Shown here: piece by piece, positions 55,438 to 64,000 of the stretch
Layout: each line of letters starts with the position of its first letter
Numbering within the stretch: position 1 is the stretch's first letter
Origin: Streptomyces sp. SID12488
GTDB taxonomy: Bacteria > Actinomycetota > Actinomycetes > Streptomycetales > Streptomycetaceae
DNA length: 64,000 bases
Direction of reading: 5' to 3'
NCBI RefSeq assembly: GCF_010548275.1
Contig: NZ_JAAGLT010000002.1
Location: forward strand, 186,001 to 250,000
Translations under genes and position numbers: made by a program
The notes under the pieces: model-generated
What the model was told of the DNA's origin: nothing
Database searches by the model: none
Seen by the model: only the letters and a program-made list of their open reading frames with translations

Positions 55438-55683
55438 CGATCGGTCACCTCCGGCGACGAAACTAGTTTTCGCACGCACAGACGTGGGACCGGGCAGCGG
55501 CCATTTCACACATAAGGGTGGCCCAGGAACGATTCGCCTGAGGAAACGGTGACGCCTGTGCTGACCGGGACCGGCGACGTCAGTGGGGACAGCGTCGGGG
55601 ACAGCGGCGGGAGCGGAGACGGGGTGACAGCGGGGCGGGCACACCGGTTCAGCCGTACGGAACAGCCAGGTAGCCTTGCGCTC

Positions 55684-56574
55684 GTGCCCCGTCTGTCTGA
55701 AGTCATCACCGCGCTGGAGACCCTGTGGCCCGCCGAGCGGGCCGAGTCCTGGGACGCGGTCGGCACGGTCGTGGGCGACCCCGATCAGGAGGTCTCCCGG
55801 GTCCTGTTCGCCGTGGACCCCGTCCAGGACATCGTCGACGAGGCCGTGAAGCTGGGCGCCGACCTGCTGGTCACCCACCACCCGCTCTATCTGCGCGGTA
55901 CGACCACGGTCGCGGCGGACACCTTCAAGGGCCGGGTCGTGCACACCCTGATCAAGCACGACATCGCCCTCCACGTCGCCCACACCAACGCCGACGTCGC
56001 CGACCCGGGAGTCAGTGACGCCCTCGCCGGCGCCCTCGACCTGCGGGTCGTACGACCGCTCGTGCCGGACCCCACCGACCCCGCCGGCCGGCGCGGTCTC
56101 GGCCGGGTCTGCGAGCTGGACCACCCGCTGACCGTCCGCGAGTTCGCCGCCCGCGCCGCCGAACGGCTGCCCGCGACCGCGCAGGGCATCCGGGTCGCCG
56201 GTGACCCCGAGGCCCTCGTCCGCACGGTCGCCGTCAGCGGCGGCTCCGGCGACAGCCTCTTCGACGACGTACGCGCGGCCGGTGTCGACGCCTTCCTCAC
56301 CGCGGACCTGCGCCACCACCCGGCGAGCGAGGCCCGCGCCCAAAGTGCCCATGGCGCCGACACCCACGCCCCCCACAACCCCCTCGCGCTGCTCGACGCG
56401 GCGCACTGGGCCACCGAGTGGCCCTGGTGCGAGCTGGCCGCCGCCCAGCTCGACGAGATCTCCGACCGGCACGGATGGGGCCTTCGGGTCCACGTCTCCG
56501 CCACGGTCACCGACCCCTGGACGGCCCACGCGGCGTCCACCACCACCTCTGAAGCACTGGGAGCCCCCAACTGA
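55684..56574 (+). CDS. Nif3-like dinuclear metal-centre protein
   Basis: A 296-residue protein of the NIF3/YbgI family. The metal-binding words are LLVTHHPLYLRG (two His), LHVAHTNADVADPG (His, Asp) and, near the C terminus, FLTADLRHHPASE (His, Glu), the standard set of a hexameric toroid with two metals per subunit. The biochemical role is unsettled; GTP cyclohydrolase-like and glycan-related roles have been suggested. A GTG at 55684 is preceded by AGGTAG at 10 bases; the open frame upstream is low-complexity. It is first in the conserved actinobacterial operon with the zinc-ribbon protein and RNase H-phosphatase. Confidence 0.9.
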   Translation: MPRLSEVITALETLWPAERAESWDAVGTVVGDPDQEVSRVLFAVDPVQDIVDEAVKLGADLLVTHHPLYLRGTTTVAADTFKGRVVHTLIKHDIALHVAHTNADVADPGVSDALAGALDLRVVRPLVPDPTDPAGRRGLGRVCELDHPLTVREFAARAAERLPATAQGIRVAGDPEALVRTVAVSGGSGDSLFDDVRAAGVDAFLTADLRHHPASEARAQSAHGADTHAPHNPLALLDAAHWATEWPWCELAAAQLDEISDRHGWGLRVHVSATVTDPWTAHAASTTTSEALGAPN

Positions 56575-57314
56575 ACGCCGAGCCCGCCGACCAGATCCGA
56601 CTTCTCGACGTCCAGGCTCTCGACGTACGCCTCCAGCAGCTCGCGCACAAGCGCAAGTCGCTGCCCGAGCACGCCGAGATCGAGTCGCTGACCAAGGACC
56701 TCACACAGCTGCGCGACCTGCTGGTGGCCGCGACGACCGAGGAGAGCGACTGCGCCCGCGAGCAGACCAAGGCCGAGCAGGACGTGGACCAGGTGCGCCA
56801 GCGCGCCACCCGCGACCAGCAGCGCCTGGACTCCGGTGCCGTCAGCTCGTCCAAGGACCTGGAGAACCTCCAGCGCGAGATCGTCTCCCTCGCCAAGCGG
56901 CAGGGCGACCTGGAGGACATCGTCCTGGAGGTCATGGAGCGCCGTGAGTCCGCGCAGGAGCGGGTCGCCGAGCTGACCGAGCGGGTCGGCGCCGTCCAGG
57001 GCAAGATCGACGACGCGACAGCGCGGCGCGAGGCGGCGTACGAGTCCCTCGGCGGTGAGGTGGGCACGGCGACGAAGGAGCGCGAGGTCATCTCGGGTTC
57101 GGTGCCCGACGACCTCCTCAAGCTGTACGACAAGCTGCGCCAGCAGCAGGGCGGAGTCGGCGCCGCCCGTCTCTTCCAGCGCCGCTGCGAGGGCTGCCGT
57201 CTGGAGCTGAACATCACCGAGGTCAACGAGGTGAAGGCCGCCCCCCGCGACGCCGTACTGCGCTGCGAGAACTGCCGCCGCATCCTGGTGCGCACGTCGG
57301 AGTCGGGCCTGTAA
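56571..57314 (+). CDS. Coiled-coil zinc-ribbon protein with probable CTG start
   Basis: A 247-residue protein. A long helical hairpin (residues about 5-175: LDVQALDVRLQQLAHKRKSL, NLQREIVSLAKRQGDLEDIV) is followed by a C4 zinc ribbon, CEGC and CENC, near residues 205-235 (RRCEGCRLELNITEVNEV). It is the homologue of the Rv2229c-type protein found between Nif3 and the RNase H enzyme in actinobacteria. No ATG, GTG or TTG lies in the first 50 codons; the open frame begins with CTG AAC GCC GAG, seven bases after GGGAG and overlapping the Nif3 stop (CTGA). The first GTG would delete a third of the coiled coil, so CTG is my choice. Confidence 0.85.
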   Translation: MNAEPADQIRLLDVQALDVRLQQLAHKRKSLPEHAEIESLTKDLTQLRDLLVAATTEESDCAREQTKAEQDVDQVRQRATRDQQRLDSGAVSSSKDLENLQREIVSLAKRQGDLEDIVLEVMERRESAQERVAELTERVGAVQGKIDDATARREAAYESLGGEVGTATKEREVISGSVPDDLLKLYDKLRQQQGGVGAARLFQRRCEGCRLELNITEVNEVKAAPRDAVLRCENCRRILVRTSESGL

Positions 57315-57369
57315 GGCAGTTGTAATCCAGCTGTAAATCACCTCTGTCGGTCAGCAAGGAGCTTGTGGC

Positions 57370-58536
57370 GTGCGGGAGTTCATCGTCGAGGCCGACGGCG
57401 GTTCCCGGGGCAACCCGGGGCCTGCGGGCTACGGTTCCGTCGTCATCGACGCGGCCACAGGGGAGACGCTGGCGGAGGCGGCCGAGTACATCGGCGTCGC
57501 CACGAACAACGTCGCCGAGTACCGGGGCCTGGTCGCCGGCCTGCGCGCGGCCCGCGAACTGGACCCGGCCGCCGCCGTCCACGTCCGGATGGACTCCAAG
57601 CTGGTCGTCGAGCAGATGTCGGGCCGCTGGAAGATCAAGCACCCGGACATGAAGCCGTTGGCGGCGGAGGCGGCCCGGGTGTTCCCGGACGCCGGGCAGG
57701 TGACGTACGAGTGGATCCCGCGCGAGAGGAACAAGCACGCGGACCGCTTGGCGAACGAGGCGATGGACGCGGGCAAGCGCGGCGAACAGTGGTCGGCGTC
57801 CACGTCGACGGCGGAGCTGGACGCAAGCCTCACCCCCGCCGCCACGGCGTCTGACGCGGACACCGGCGCCGCGACGAAGGTGTCCGTCGGCTGGTCGGCG
57901 CCCGCGGATCTCGGCCCGCCGGCGACGTTCGTACTCCTACGCCACGGCGAGACCCTCCTCACTCCCCAGAAGCGCTTCTCGGGCAGTGGCGGCACTGACC
58001 CGTCCCTCTCGGACGTGGGCCTGGACCAGGCCGAGCGGGCGGCGGCGTCCCTGGCCGAGCGCGGCACGATCGAGGCGATCATCGCGTCCCCCCTGACCCG
58101 CACGCGCCAGACCGCCGCTGCTGTGGCGACCCGCCTCGGCCTCGACGTAACCATCGACGACGGCCTGCGCGAGACGGACTTCGGCGCGTGGGAGGGGCTG
58201 ACGTTCGGCGAGGTGCGCGAGCGCTACCCGGACGACATGAACGCCTGGTTGACCTCCCCGAAGGCCGAACCGACGGGCGGCGGCGAGAGTTTCGCGGCGA
58301 CCGCACGCCGGATGGCCGTCACTCGCGACAAGTTGATCGCGGCCCACGCGGGCCGTACGGTCCTGCTGGTCACCCACGTGACCCCGATCAAGACCCTCAT
58401 CCGCCTGGCCCTGGGCGCCCCACCCGAGTCCCTGTTCCGCATGGAACTCTCGGCGGCCTCACTCTCGGCGGTGGCGTACTACGCGGACGGCAACGCGAGC
58501 GTACGGCTCTTCAACGACACGTCCCACCTGCGCTGA
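57370..58536 (+). CDS. Bifunctional ribonuclease H / histidine-phosphatase
   Basis: A 388-residue fusion. Residues 1-140 are an RNase HI domain with the first catalytic Asp in VEADGGSRGNPGPAG, further acidic residues in NNVAEYRGL and HVRMDSKLV, and the late Asp near KHADRLANEA; it degrades RNA in RNA-DNA hybrids. An Ala/Thr/Asp-rich linker leads to a C-terminal phosphoglycerate-mutase-like phosphatase with the RHG motif FVLLRHGETLLTP, SPLTRTRQTA and a late His in LLVTHVTPIKTL. The combination is the Rv2228c type, where the C-terminal domain is CobC-like. It is 55 bases after the zinc-ribbon gene; the start is GTG. Confidence 0.93.
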   Translation: MREFIVEADGGSRGNPGPAGYGSVVIDAATGETLAEAAEYIGVATNNVAEYRGLVAGLRAARELDPAAAVHVRMDSKLVVEQMSGRWKIKHPDMKPLAAEAARVFPDAGQVTYEWIPRERNKHADRLANEAMDAGKRGEQWSASTSTAELDASLTPAATASDADTGAATKVSVGWSAPADLGPPATFVLLRHGETLLTPQKRFSGSGGTDPSLSDVGLDQAERAAASLAERGTIEAIIASPLTRTRQTAAAVATRLGLDVTIDDGLRETDFGAWEGLTFGEVRERYPDDMNAWLTSPKAEPTGGGESFAATARRMAVTRDKLIAAHAGRTVLLVTHVTPIKTLIRLALGAPPESLFRMELSAASLSAVAYYADGNASVRLFNDTSHLR

Positions 58537-59182
58537 GCCCGCTGAGCCCTGCGGCCTGACGGGCAAGTGTCTCGACGCGGCCCCAGTCGCGCGCGGCGAT
58601 GGCATCCGCCGGGAGCATCCAACTCCCGCCCACACAACCGACGTTGGGCAGCGCGAGATACTCGGGCGCGTTCGCGGGACCGATCCCCCCGGTCGGACAG
58701 AACCGGGCCTGGGGGAGCGGCCCGGACAGCGACTTCAGATACGCGGTGCCGCCCGCCGCCTCCGCCGGGAAGAACTTCATCTCCCGCACCCCGCGCTCCA
58801 ACAGCGCGACAACCTCGGACGTCGTCGACACTCCCGGCAGGAACGGCACCCCGGAAGCCCGCATGGACTCCAGCAGTACGTCCGTCCAGCCCGGGCTGAC
58901 GAGAAAACGCGCCCCGGCCGCGAGCGCGTCGGACACCTGAGCCGGCGAGATGACGGTGCCCGCGCCGACCACCGCGCCGGGGACTCCGTCGGCGATGGCC
59001 CGGATGGCGTCGAGCGCGACGGGCGTACGCAGGGTGACCTCGATGGCCGGCAGCCCCCCTGCGACGAGCGCCCGAGCAAGCGGCACGGCATCGGCCAGGT
59101 CCTCGACGACGACCACGGGGACGACGGGCGCGAGATCAAGAACAGAGGGCTCGGAGGGGCCGGACGCGGGGAGGCTGGGCAT
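58511..59182 (-). CDS. eda: KDPG aldolase
   Basis: A 223-residue 2-keto-3-deoxy-6-phosphogluconate / 4-hydroxy-2-oxoglutarate aldolase. The active-site Glu is in [14 protein letters not shown], the Schiff-base Lys in [13 protein letters not shown], and the phosphate-binding Gly-rich words [16 protein letters not shown] and [10 protein letters not shown] follow. It splits KDPG into pyruvate and glyceraldehyde-3-phosphate. No dehydratase (edd) or sugar dehydrogenase is nearby, so it may work in uronate or hydroxyproline breakdown. It overlaps the end of the RNase H gene convergently by 26 bases; the ATG at 59182 is used with AGGA eight bases upstream. Confidence 0.9.
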   Translation of the reverse strand: MPSLPASGPSEPSVLDLAPVVPVVVVEDLADAVPLARALVAGGLPAIEVTLRTPVALDAIRAIADGVPGAVVGAGTVISPAQVSDALAAGARFLVSPGWTDVLLESMRASGVPFLPGVSTTSEVVALLERGVREMKFFPAEAAGGTAYLKSLSGPLPQARFCPTGGIGPANAPEYLALPNVGCVGGSWMLPADAIAARDWGRVETLARQAAGLSGLSAGGTCR

Positions 59183-59252
59183 GTGCCTCATCCTGCCTGC
59201 GGTTTGCAGCATGCGCAAAGAGAGTTGCACATGTTGCAATGGGGCGAGTTTA

Positions 59253-59322
59253 TTGGGGCGCGGGGAACTGCGCGACAAGCCACGACGGCGCTGCAGCCGA
59301 CAGACAACACAACGCGCCCCAA
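59253..59322. repeat. Intergenic hairpin repeat (GGGGCGCGGGGAACTGCGCG type), copy 2
   Basis: TTGGGGCGCG at the left pairs with CGCGCCCCAA (59313-59322) at the right. Between them GGGGAACTGCGCGAC is the same as in copy 1 at 46413. It lies between the eda promoter and the yaaA terminus, the usual place for this element. Confidence 0.8.
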
Positions 59323-59337
59323 CCAGCGGAGCATGCC

Positions 59338-60123
59338 TCAGTGGATCTCGTCCACCAGCACATCCAACGCCCACGCAGCCCCCGTCCCCCTCGGCGGCGC
59401 CTCCCCCTCCACCACGTACCCGAGATCCCGCAACGCCTCCACCAGCTCCCCGGGCCCGGAGGGCGCCACCCCCGCACTCACCAGGCTCCGCACAATCCTT
59501 CCCTTCGTCGCCTTGTTGAAGTGGCTGACCACCTTCCGGGTCGGCGCATGCAACACCCGCACCGTCGCCGTCCGCCCGGCAACCTCCCCCTTCGGCTTCC
59601 AGGCGGAGCCGTACGCGGAGGACCGCAGATCGAGAACGAGCCCTTCACCGGCCACCTCGGGAAGGACGGCGGCCATCGGAGCACGCCAGTGCGCGCCCAG
59701 CGCCCCGAGCCCGGGCAACTTCACGCCCATCGAGCACCGGTACGAGGGAATGCGATCCGTGACCCGTACGGCACCCCACAACCCCGAGAAGACGAGCAAC
59801 GACCGTGCGGCCCGCCTCTTCGCGGCGGCGTCGAGAGAGGCGAGGTCGAGGGCGTCGTACAGCACCCCCGTGTAGACCTGCCCGGCGGGCCGCGCGCCGG
59901 CGGTGAGCAGGTCGACGTTCTTGGCGACCTCACCCCGCAGCCCCTCACTCAGCCCCAGCACCTCACGCGCCTTGTCCTCGTCACCGACGCACAGCTCGAC
60001 GAGCTCCCGGAGAACAGCCTCGCGGGCACCCGTGAGCCCCGGCAGAGACAGCGACTCCAGCTTCAACGGGGCGCCACGACCCGAAGCGGCCTTGCCTTCG
60101 GAGGGAGGCAGCAGGACAAGCAC
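59338..60123 (-). CDS. yaaA: YaaA (DUF328) peroxide stress protein
   Basis: A 261-residue protein. It begins with [19 protein letters not shown], the hallmark of YaaA, and contains [36 protein letters not shown] and [18 protein letters not shown], all standard for the family. In E. coli the protein limits intracellular free iron and so protects DNA under peroxide stress. The GTG start has GGAG eight bases upstream. It is divergent from the RNB gene. Confidence 0.92.
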   Translation of the reverse strand: MLVLLPPSEGKAASGRGAPLKLESLSLPGLTGAREAVLRELVELCVGDEDKAREVLGLSEGLRGEVAKNVDLLTAGARPAGQVYTGVLYDALDLASLDAAAKRRAARSLLVFSGLWGAVRVTDRIPSYRCSMGVKLPGLGALGAHWRAPMAAVLPEVAGEGLVLDLRSSAYGSAWKPKGEVAGRTATVRVLHAPTRKVVSHFNKATKGRIVRSLVSAGVAPSGPGELVEALRDLGYVVEGEAPPRGTGAAWALDVLVDEIH

Positions 60124-60258
60124 GGTGAGTTCTCCAAACGGGTACGCGGGTATGCGGGTACGCGGCCACACGGGTATGCGGCTATGCGGGTCGCGGGGTC
60201 GACCCGCGTCAGATTACGTGGTGAGGCGGGTCGCCCGGATTATGCCTACGCTCGTTCC

Positions 60259-61776
60259 ATGCCCCGCCGCCGCATACGAGTGACCGGCGCCCCCGAAGCC
60301 CCTCTCCGGGCCGCCCTCACCGCGCTACGCACCGAACTGGGCGTCCCCGACAGCTTCCCGCCCGCGGTACTGGCGGAGGCGGACCGGGCGGCGAAGGCCC
60401 CCGTTCTCCCGCCGCTCGACGCCACGGACATCCCGTTCTTCACCATCGACCCGCCCACGTCCACGGACCTGGACCAGGCGATGCACCTGTCCCGCCGCCC
60501 CGACGGCGGCTTCCGCGTCCGGTACGCCATCGCGGACGTGGCGGCGTTCGTCGAACCGGGTGGGGCGTTGGACGCGGAGACGCACCGCCGGGTCACCACC
60601 CTCTACTTCCCGGACGAGAAGACCCCGCTCCACCCGCCGGTACTCAGCGAGAACGCCGCGAGCCTCCTCCCCGACCGGACCCGCCCGGCCGCCCTCTGGA
60701 CGATCGACCTCGACGCGGACGGCCGTACGGTCGCCGTAGACGTCCACCGGGCCCTGGTCCGCAGCCGCGCGAAACTCGACTACGAGGGCGTGCAACGACA
60801 ACTGGACGCCGGGACGGCGGAGGAACCGCTGACCCTCCTCAAGGACATAGGCGAGGCGAGAGAACGCCTGGAAGCCGAACGCGGCGGAATCTCCCTGAAC
60901 GTCCCGGAGCAGGAGATAGTCGAGGATGGTGACGGTGACGGTGACGGTGACGGGGAGGGGGCCGGGGGCGGGGACGAGGATGGGGCCGGGGGCGGGGACG
61001 CTCGCACGTACTCACTCACCTACCGCGCACCACTGGCCGCCGAAGGCTGGAACGCCCAGATCTCCCTGCTCACGGGCATGGCGGCGGCCGAGCTGATGCT
61101 GACGCACGGCACGGGAGTACTCCGTACCCTCCCTGCCGCTCCGGACGGTGCGGTGGGCCGCCTGCGCCGCACCGCGCAAGCTCTGCACATCGACTGGCCG
61201 CACCACGTCTCGTACGCGGCCCTGATCCGTTCCCTGGACCCGCGCCGCCCCCACCACGCGGCCTTCCTCCAGGAGTGCACGACGCTGCTACGAGGCGCCG
61301 GCTACACGATCTTCCGCGACGGCAACCTCCCGCCGCTCACCACCCACGCCGCCGTGGCCGCCCCCTACGCCCACTGCACGGCCCCCCTGCGCCGCCTCGT
61401 CGACCGCTACGCCTCGGAGATCTGCCTCGCCGCCGTCGCCGAACAGTCCCCGCCCGACTGGGTGTTGGCGGCCCTGGACACGCTCCCCAAGGAGATGGCC
61501 GAGGGCGGGAGACGGGCGGGCGCGGTGGAACGCGGCTGCGTGGACATCGTCGAGGCGGCACTCCTCAAGGACCGGGTGGGGGAGGTCTTCGAGGGGTGTG
61601 TGGTGGACGTGGAGGAACGCAAACCGACGGTCGGGACAGTGCAGCTGGACTCTCCGGCGGTGGTCGCGCGAATCGAGGACGGTGACGGGGTCCCGCTGCC
61701 ACTGGGGGAGCGGCTGCGAGTGCGGCTCACACGGGCCGAGCTGGGGGCGGCGGGGGTACGGTTCGCTCCCGTGTGA
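60259..61776 (+). CDS. RNB-domain exoribonuclease (RNase II/R-like, short form)
   Basis: A 505-residue ribonuclease with an RNB catalytic domain and no S1 or cold-shock domains that I can identify. Catalytic words: FFTIDPPTSTDLDQAMHLS (two or three Asp near residues 62-72), VRYAIADVAAFVEPGGALD, LYFPDEKTPLHPPVLSE and PYAHCTAPLRRLVDRYAS. Residues about 225-250 are a run of DGDGDGDGDG then GEGAGGG-type units, a DNA microsatellite of GACGGT. The start is an ATG at 60259; upstream frame is not protein-like. It is shorter than E. coli RNase II, as many actinobacterial members are. Confidence 0.9.
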   Translation: MPRRRIRVTGAPEAPLRAALTALRTELGVPDSFPPAVLAEADRAAKAPVLPPLDATDIPFFTIDPPTSTDLDQAMHLSRRPDGGFRVRYAIADVAAFVEPGGALDAETHRRVTTLYFPDEKTPLHPPVLSENAASLLPDRTRPAALWTIDLDADGRTVAVDVHRALVRSRAKLDYEGVQRQLDAGTAEEPLTLLKDIGEARERLEAERGGISLNVPEQEIVEDGDGDGDGDGEGAGGGDEDGAGGGDARTYSLTYRAPLAAEGWNAQISLLTGMAAAELMLTHGTGVLRTLPAAPDGAVGRLRRTAQALHIDWPHHVSYAALIRSLDPRRPHHAAFLQECTTLLRGAGYTIFRDGNLPPLTTHAAVAAPYAHCTAPLRRLVDRYASEICLAAVAEQSPPDWVLAALDTLPKEMAEGGRRAGAVERGCVDIVEAALLKDRVGEVFEGCVVDVEERKPTVGTVQLDSPAVVARIEDGDGVPLPLGERLRVRLTRAELGAAGVRFAPV

Positions 61777-61888
61777 GCCGTACATCGGGCGTGACCGTGT
61801 GCCACGATCGAGGGAACGGTTCCCGATCTCATGGACAGGTGATCAGCCGATGTCCCAGTCTGGCGAGCGACCGAAGGAGGGGCGTGAC

Positions 61889-62467
61889 ATGACTGCCGTG
61901 GCTCATGAGCCCACCACTATGGCTGAGGGCCTGCTGGAGATCTTCCTGTCCCTCGACACCCCGGAGGGCTTCCGGGCAGAACTGATCGAGGGGGAGATCG
62001 TCGTGACGCCGCCGCCGGACGGGGAACACGAGCGCTACATCAGCCGGATTGTGCGGCAAGTGAACAGGCGGTCCCGGACCGACATGGACTTTTCCGGGAA
62101 CAAGGGGCTGAAACTGAAGAGTGGGGAAGCCTGCCCGAAGAACCACGTGATCCCGGATGTCACATTCGCTCCCCTTGAGCTGGACGTCCTCGCGAGCGCA
62201 GGCTCGTGGATGCCTTGTGACGGCGTTGCCATGGTGATGGAAGTGACGTCGACGAAACCCAGGGCTGACCGCGAGGTCAAACGCCGCTGCTACGCACGCG
62301 GTGGCATCCCCCTTTATCTCCTCGTCGACCGCGATACGTCGTCGATCACGCTGTTCAGCGCCCCGGAGAAGGACGACTACCGCCAGCACTGCACCCTCCC
62401 GCTCGGCAAGCCGGTGGCTCTCCCCGAGCCCTTCGCCTTCGACCTGGACACGACAGACTTCCTCTGA
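61889..62467 (+). CDS. Uma2-family (DUF820) putative endonuclease
   Basis: A 192-residue protein with the Uma2 restriction-endonuclease-like fold. Words include FRAELIEGEIVVTPPPDGEH (Glu), VIPDVTFAPLELDV (Asp), MVMEVTSTKPRADREVKRRC (Glu-x-Thr-Ser, then Lys) and GGIPLYLLVDRD. Family members have a PD-(D/E)xK-like active centre, but their role is unknown; many copies occur in Streptomyces and cyanobacteria. The ATG follows AAGGAGG with eight-base spacing. No partner gene is adjacent. Confidence 0.87.
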   Translation: MTAVAHEPTTMAEGLLEIFLSLDTPEGFRAELIEGEIVVTPPPDGEHERYISRIVRQVNRRSRTDMDFSGNKGLKLKSGEACPKNHVIPDVTFAPLELDVLASAGSWMPCDGVAMVMEVTSTKPRADREVKRRCYARGGIPLYLLVDRDTSSITLFSAPEKDDYRQHCTLPLGKPVALPEPFAFDLDTTDFL

Positions 62468-62490
62468 CGTCCGCGAAGTACCGTGGAACC

Positions 62491-63357
62491 GTGAACGCAC
62501 GCGGGGGCACACGGGAACAGGCATTGTGGACCAGAGCGAGACTCGGCCGCTGCGGCCCCGCCCTCGACCTGCTCACCGCCTGTTTCGACCGGCACGTCTA
62601 CGCCCCGCACGCCCACGACGAGTTCACCGTCGGCGTCAGCTCCAGCGGCGTCGAGATCATCGACTACCGGGGCGGGCGCATCTGCACCGACCCCGGTTCC
62701 CTGGTCGTACTGGAACCCGGAGAGATCCACACAGGAGGCCCCGCCACCTCCGCCGGGTACTCCTACCGGGCCCTGTACGCCGACCCGGCCCTCCTCGCCG
62801 ACGGCATCCTCGACGGCCGGTTCCCGCACTTCCGCGAGCCGCTGGTCGACGACCCCGAACTGGCCGCCGCCTTCCACACCGCGCACATCGAACTCAGCGC
62901 CTGCCCCGACCCGTTGGAGGCCGAGTCCCGCCTGGCGTGGCTGCTGGCGGAACTGGCCCGCCGCCACTCCACGGCCCGCCCGGCGGACGACAGGGTCCCG
63001 GGCGAGGGGCGCATAGCCCGCGAGGTACGAACCCGCCTGGCGGACGAACTGACCGCCCCACCCTCCCTCGCCGACCTCGCCACCGACCTGGGCCTGTCCC
63101 GCTACCAACTCCTGCGCGCCTTCCGTACGACGGTCGGGATACCCCCGTACGCCTGGCTGGCCCAGCACCGCGTGACCCGGGCCCGCGGCCTACTGGACGC
63201 CGGCCTACGCCCCGCAGAAGTCGCGTCGCTCGTCGGCTTCGCCGACCAGGCGCACCTGACCCGCTGGTTCCGGCGCGTGATGGGGGTGACCCCGGCGGCG
63301 TACCGCAACAGCGTTCAAGACGGCGGACGGGAAGGCAGCCGACACTTGCCCGCATGA
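62491..63357 (+). CDS. AraC-family transcriptional regulator with N-terminal cupin
   Basis: A 288-residue regulator. The N-terminal part (HVYAPHAHDEFTVGVSSSGV, GSLVVLEPGEIHTGGP) is an AraC_binding cupin that would bind a small ligand. The C-terminal DNA-binding domain has two helix-turn-helix units: LADLATDLGLSRYQLLRAFR and PAEVASLVGFADQAHLTRWF, ending GVTPAAYR. The GTG start is 24 bases after the Uma2 stop. The EamA exporter gene begins inside its stop (ATGA), so this regulator probably controls export of the compound it binds. Confidence 0.92.
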   Translation: MNARGGTREQALWTRARLGRCGPALDLLTACFDRHVYAPHAHDEFTVGVSSSGVEIIDYRGGRICTDPGSLVVLEPGEIHTGGPATSAGYSYRALYADPALLADGILDGRFPHFREPLVDDPELAAAFHTAHIELSACPDPLEAESRLAWLLAELARRHSTARPADDRVPGEGRIAREVRTRLADELTAPPSLADLATDLGLSRYQLLRAFRTTVGIPPYAWLAQHRVTRARGLLDAGLRPAEVASLVGFADQAHLTRWFRRVMGVTPAAYRNSVQDGGREGSRHLPA

Positions 63358-64000
63358 CTGCACGCGGCTGGTTGTTGTTCTCCCTGATGGGAGTGGTCTG
63401 GGGCATCCCGTATCTGCTGATCAAGGTGGCGGTGGAGGCGGACCTGTCGCCGTCGACGGTGGTGTTCACGCGCTGCGTGCTGGGCGCGGCGCTCCTCCTC
63501 CCCTTCGCGATCCGCCAGGGCGGTCTCCCTCTCACGCTCCGCACGCACTGGCGCCCGATGCTGGCCTTCGCGGTCATCGAGATCATCGGCCCGTGGTGGA
63601 CCCTGACCGACGCGGAACGCCACCTCTCCAGCTCCACGGCGGGCCTGCTGATCGCGGGGGTACCGATAGTCGGGCTTGCGCTGGCCCGCTTCTTCGGCAG
63701 CACGGAGAGGCTGGGGGCCCGGCGGCTCACGGGCCTGACCCTGGGCCTGGCGGGCGTCGCGGTCCTGACCGTCCCGCACCTGACAGGCGGCGACGCCCGC
63801 TCACTCGCGGAGGTCCTGCTGACGGTGATCGGCTACGCCACGGCTCCGCTGATAGTGGCGCGCCATCTGAAGGACGTCCCGTCGCTCCACCTCACGGCGC
63901 CGTGCCTGGCACTGGCGGCGCTGGTGTACGCCCCGGCGGCGGTGATCACCCGCCCGGCCACCCTTCCGGCCACACACGTACTGCTGGCCCTGGCCGTCCT
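63354..64000 (+). CDS. EamA/DMT-family transporter (cut by window edge)
   Basis: The first 215 residues of a membrane transporter: WLLFSLMGVVWGIPYLLIKV is the typical first EamA helix, followed by LSPSTVVFTRCVLGAALLLP, TAGLLIAGVPIVGLALARFF and LGLAGVAVLTVPHL. The second EamA half is beginning when the window ends. It is coupled to the AraC gene by an ATGA overlap. Export of amino acids, metabolites or drugs is typical of the family. Confidence 0.85.
   Translation, partial: MTARGWLLFSLMGVVWGIPYLLIKVAVEADLSPSTVVFTRCVLGAALLLPFAIRQGGLPLTLRTHWRPMLAFAVIEIIGPWWTLTDAERHLSSSTAGLLIAGVPIVGLALARFFGSTERLGARRLTGLTLGLAGVAVLTVPHLTGGDARSLAEVLLTVIGYATAPLIVARHLKDVPSLHLTAPCLALAALVYAPAAVITRPATLPATHVLLALAV

Overview
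The window is a high-GC actinobacterial chromosome segment, almost certainly Streptomyces. The signs are codons that nearly always end in G or C, many GTG and TTG starts, a class F sortase, PASTA-less Ser/Thr kinases, F420-type oxidoreductases and dispersed Streptomyces-type intergenic hairpin repeats. I see no rRNA, tRNA, CRISPR array, replication origin or intact mobile element. The only mobile-element trace is a truncated TnpB-related gene.

Layout. 0-13 kb: GDT1-type transporter, HAD phosphatase, membrane proteins, an exporter fused to a winged-helix-like domain, a paired membrane-anchored/repeat protein, FHA-like protein, O-methyltransferase, metallophosphoesterase and a GT87-PAP2 fusion, then the TnpB remnant. 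13-17 kb: squalene/phytoene-synthase-like gene, then a divergent CYP125-type P450 and FadA5-type steroid thiolase. 17-25 kb: Ser/Thr kinase, then a sugar ABC importer with LacI regulator facing a GH125 alpha-mannosidase, with three identical operator-like palindromes between them. 25-34 kb: two-component system, secreted C-tail protein, class F sortase, a second Ser/Thr kinase with a beta-propeller sensor, small genes, DUF1275 protein and a secreted transglycosylase-like protein. 34-44 kb: MBL hydrolase facing aldehyde dehydrogenase plus ferredoxin, a KstR-type TetR regulator facing a glycosyltransferase / methyltransferase / prenyltransferase-like operon, and an F420-type oxidoreductase. 44-50.5 kb: DUF5336-like membrane protein, amidase, methyltransferase, exporter, and a NarL-type two-component pair. 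50.5-54 kb: MaoC hydratase, zinc alcohol dehydrogenase and SDR operon. 54-64 kb: propeller-like protein, the conserved Nif3 / zinc-ribbon / RNase H-phosphatase operon, KDPG aldolase, YaaA, an RNB ribonuclease, a Uma2 protein, AraC regulator and an EamA transporter cut by the window edge.

Main biological theme. A KstR orthologue and several genes resembling the mycobacterial cholesterol side-chain degradation set (CYP125, FadA5, MaoC hydratase, Hsd4A-like SDR, Rv3520c-like oxidoreductase, aldehyde dehydrogenase, ferredoxin) lie scattered over about 38 kb. Four of the intergenic regions hold exact or one-mismatch copies of the KstR operator TnnAACnnGTTnnA. A second palindrome, close to CTGACGGTACGTCAG, lies just upstream of three of the same genes. 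One KstR-type box also sits 55 bases upstream of a glycosyltransferase-methyltransferase-prenyltransferase-like operon, which is not a known part of sterol catabolism. That is the most interesting candidate system here.

Other notable points: a probable CTG start, a small gene with a good ribosome binding site but only an ATC where the start should be, two transporter fusions, a lipobox-bearing sortase, and two families of intergenic repeats with two copies each. All calls come from reading the sequence; family names rest on remembered family features, with no database search.
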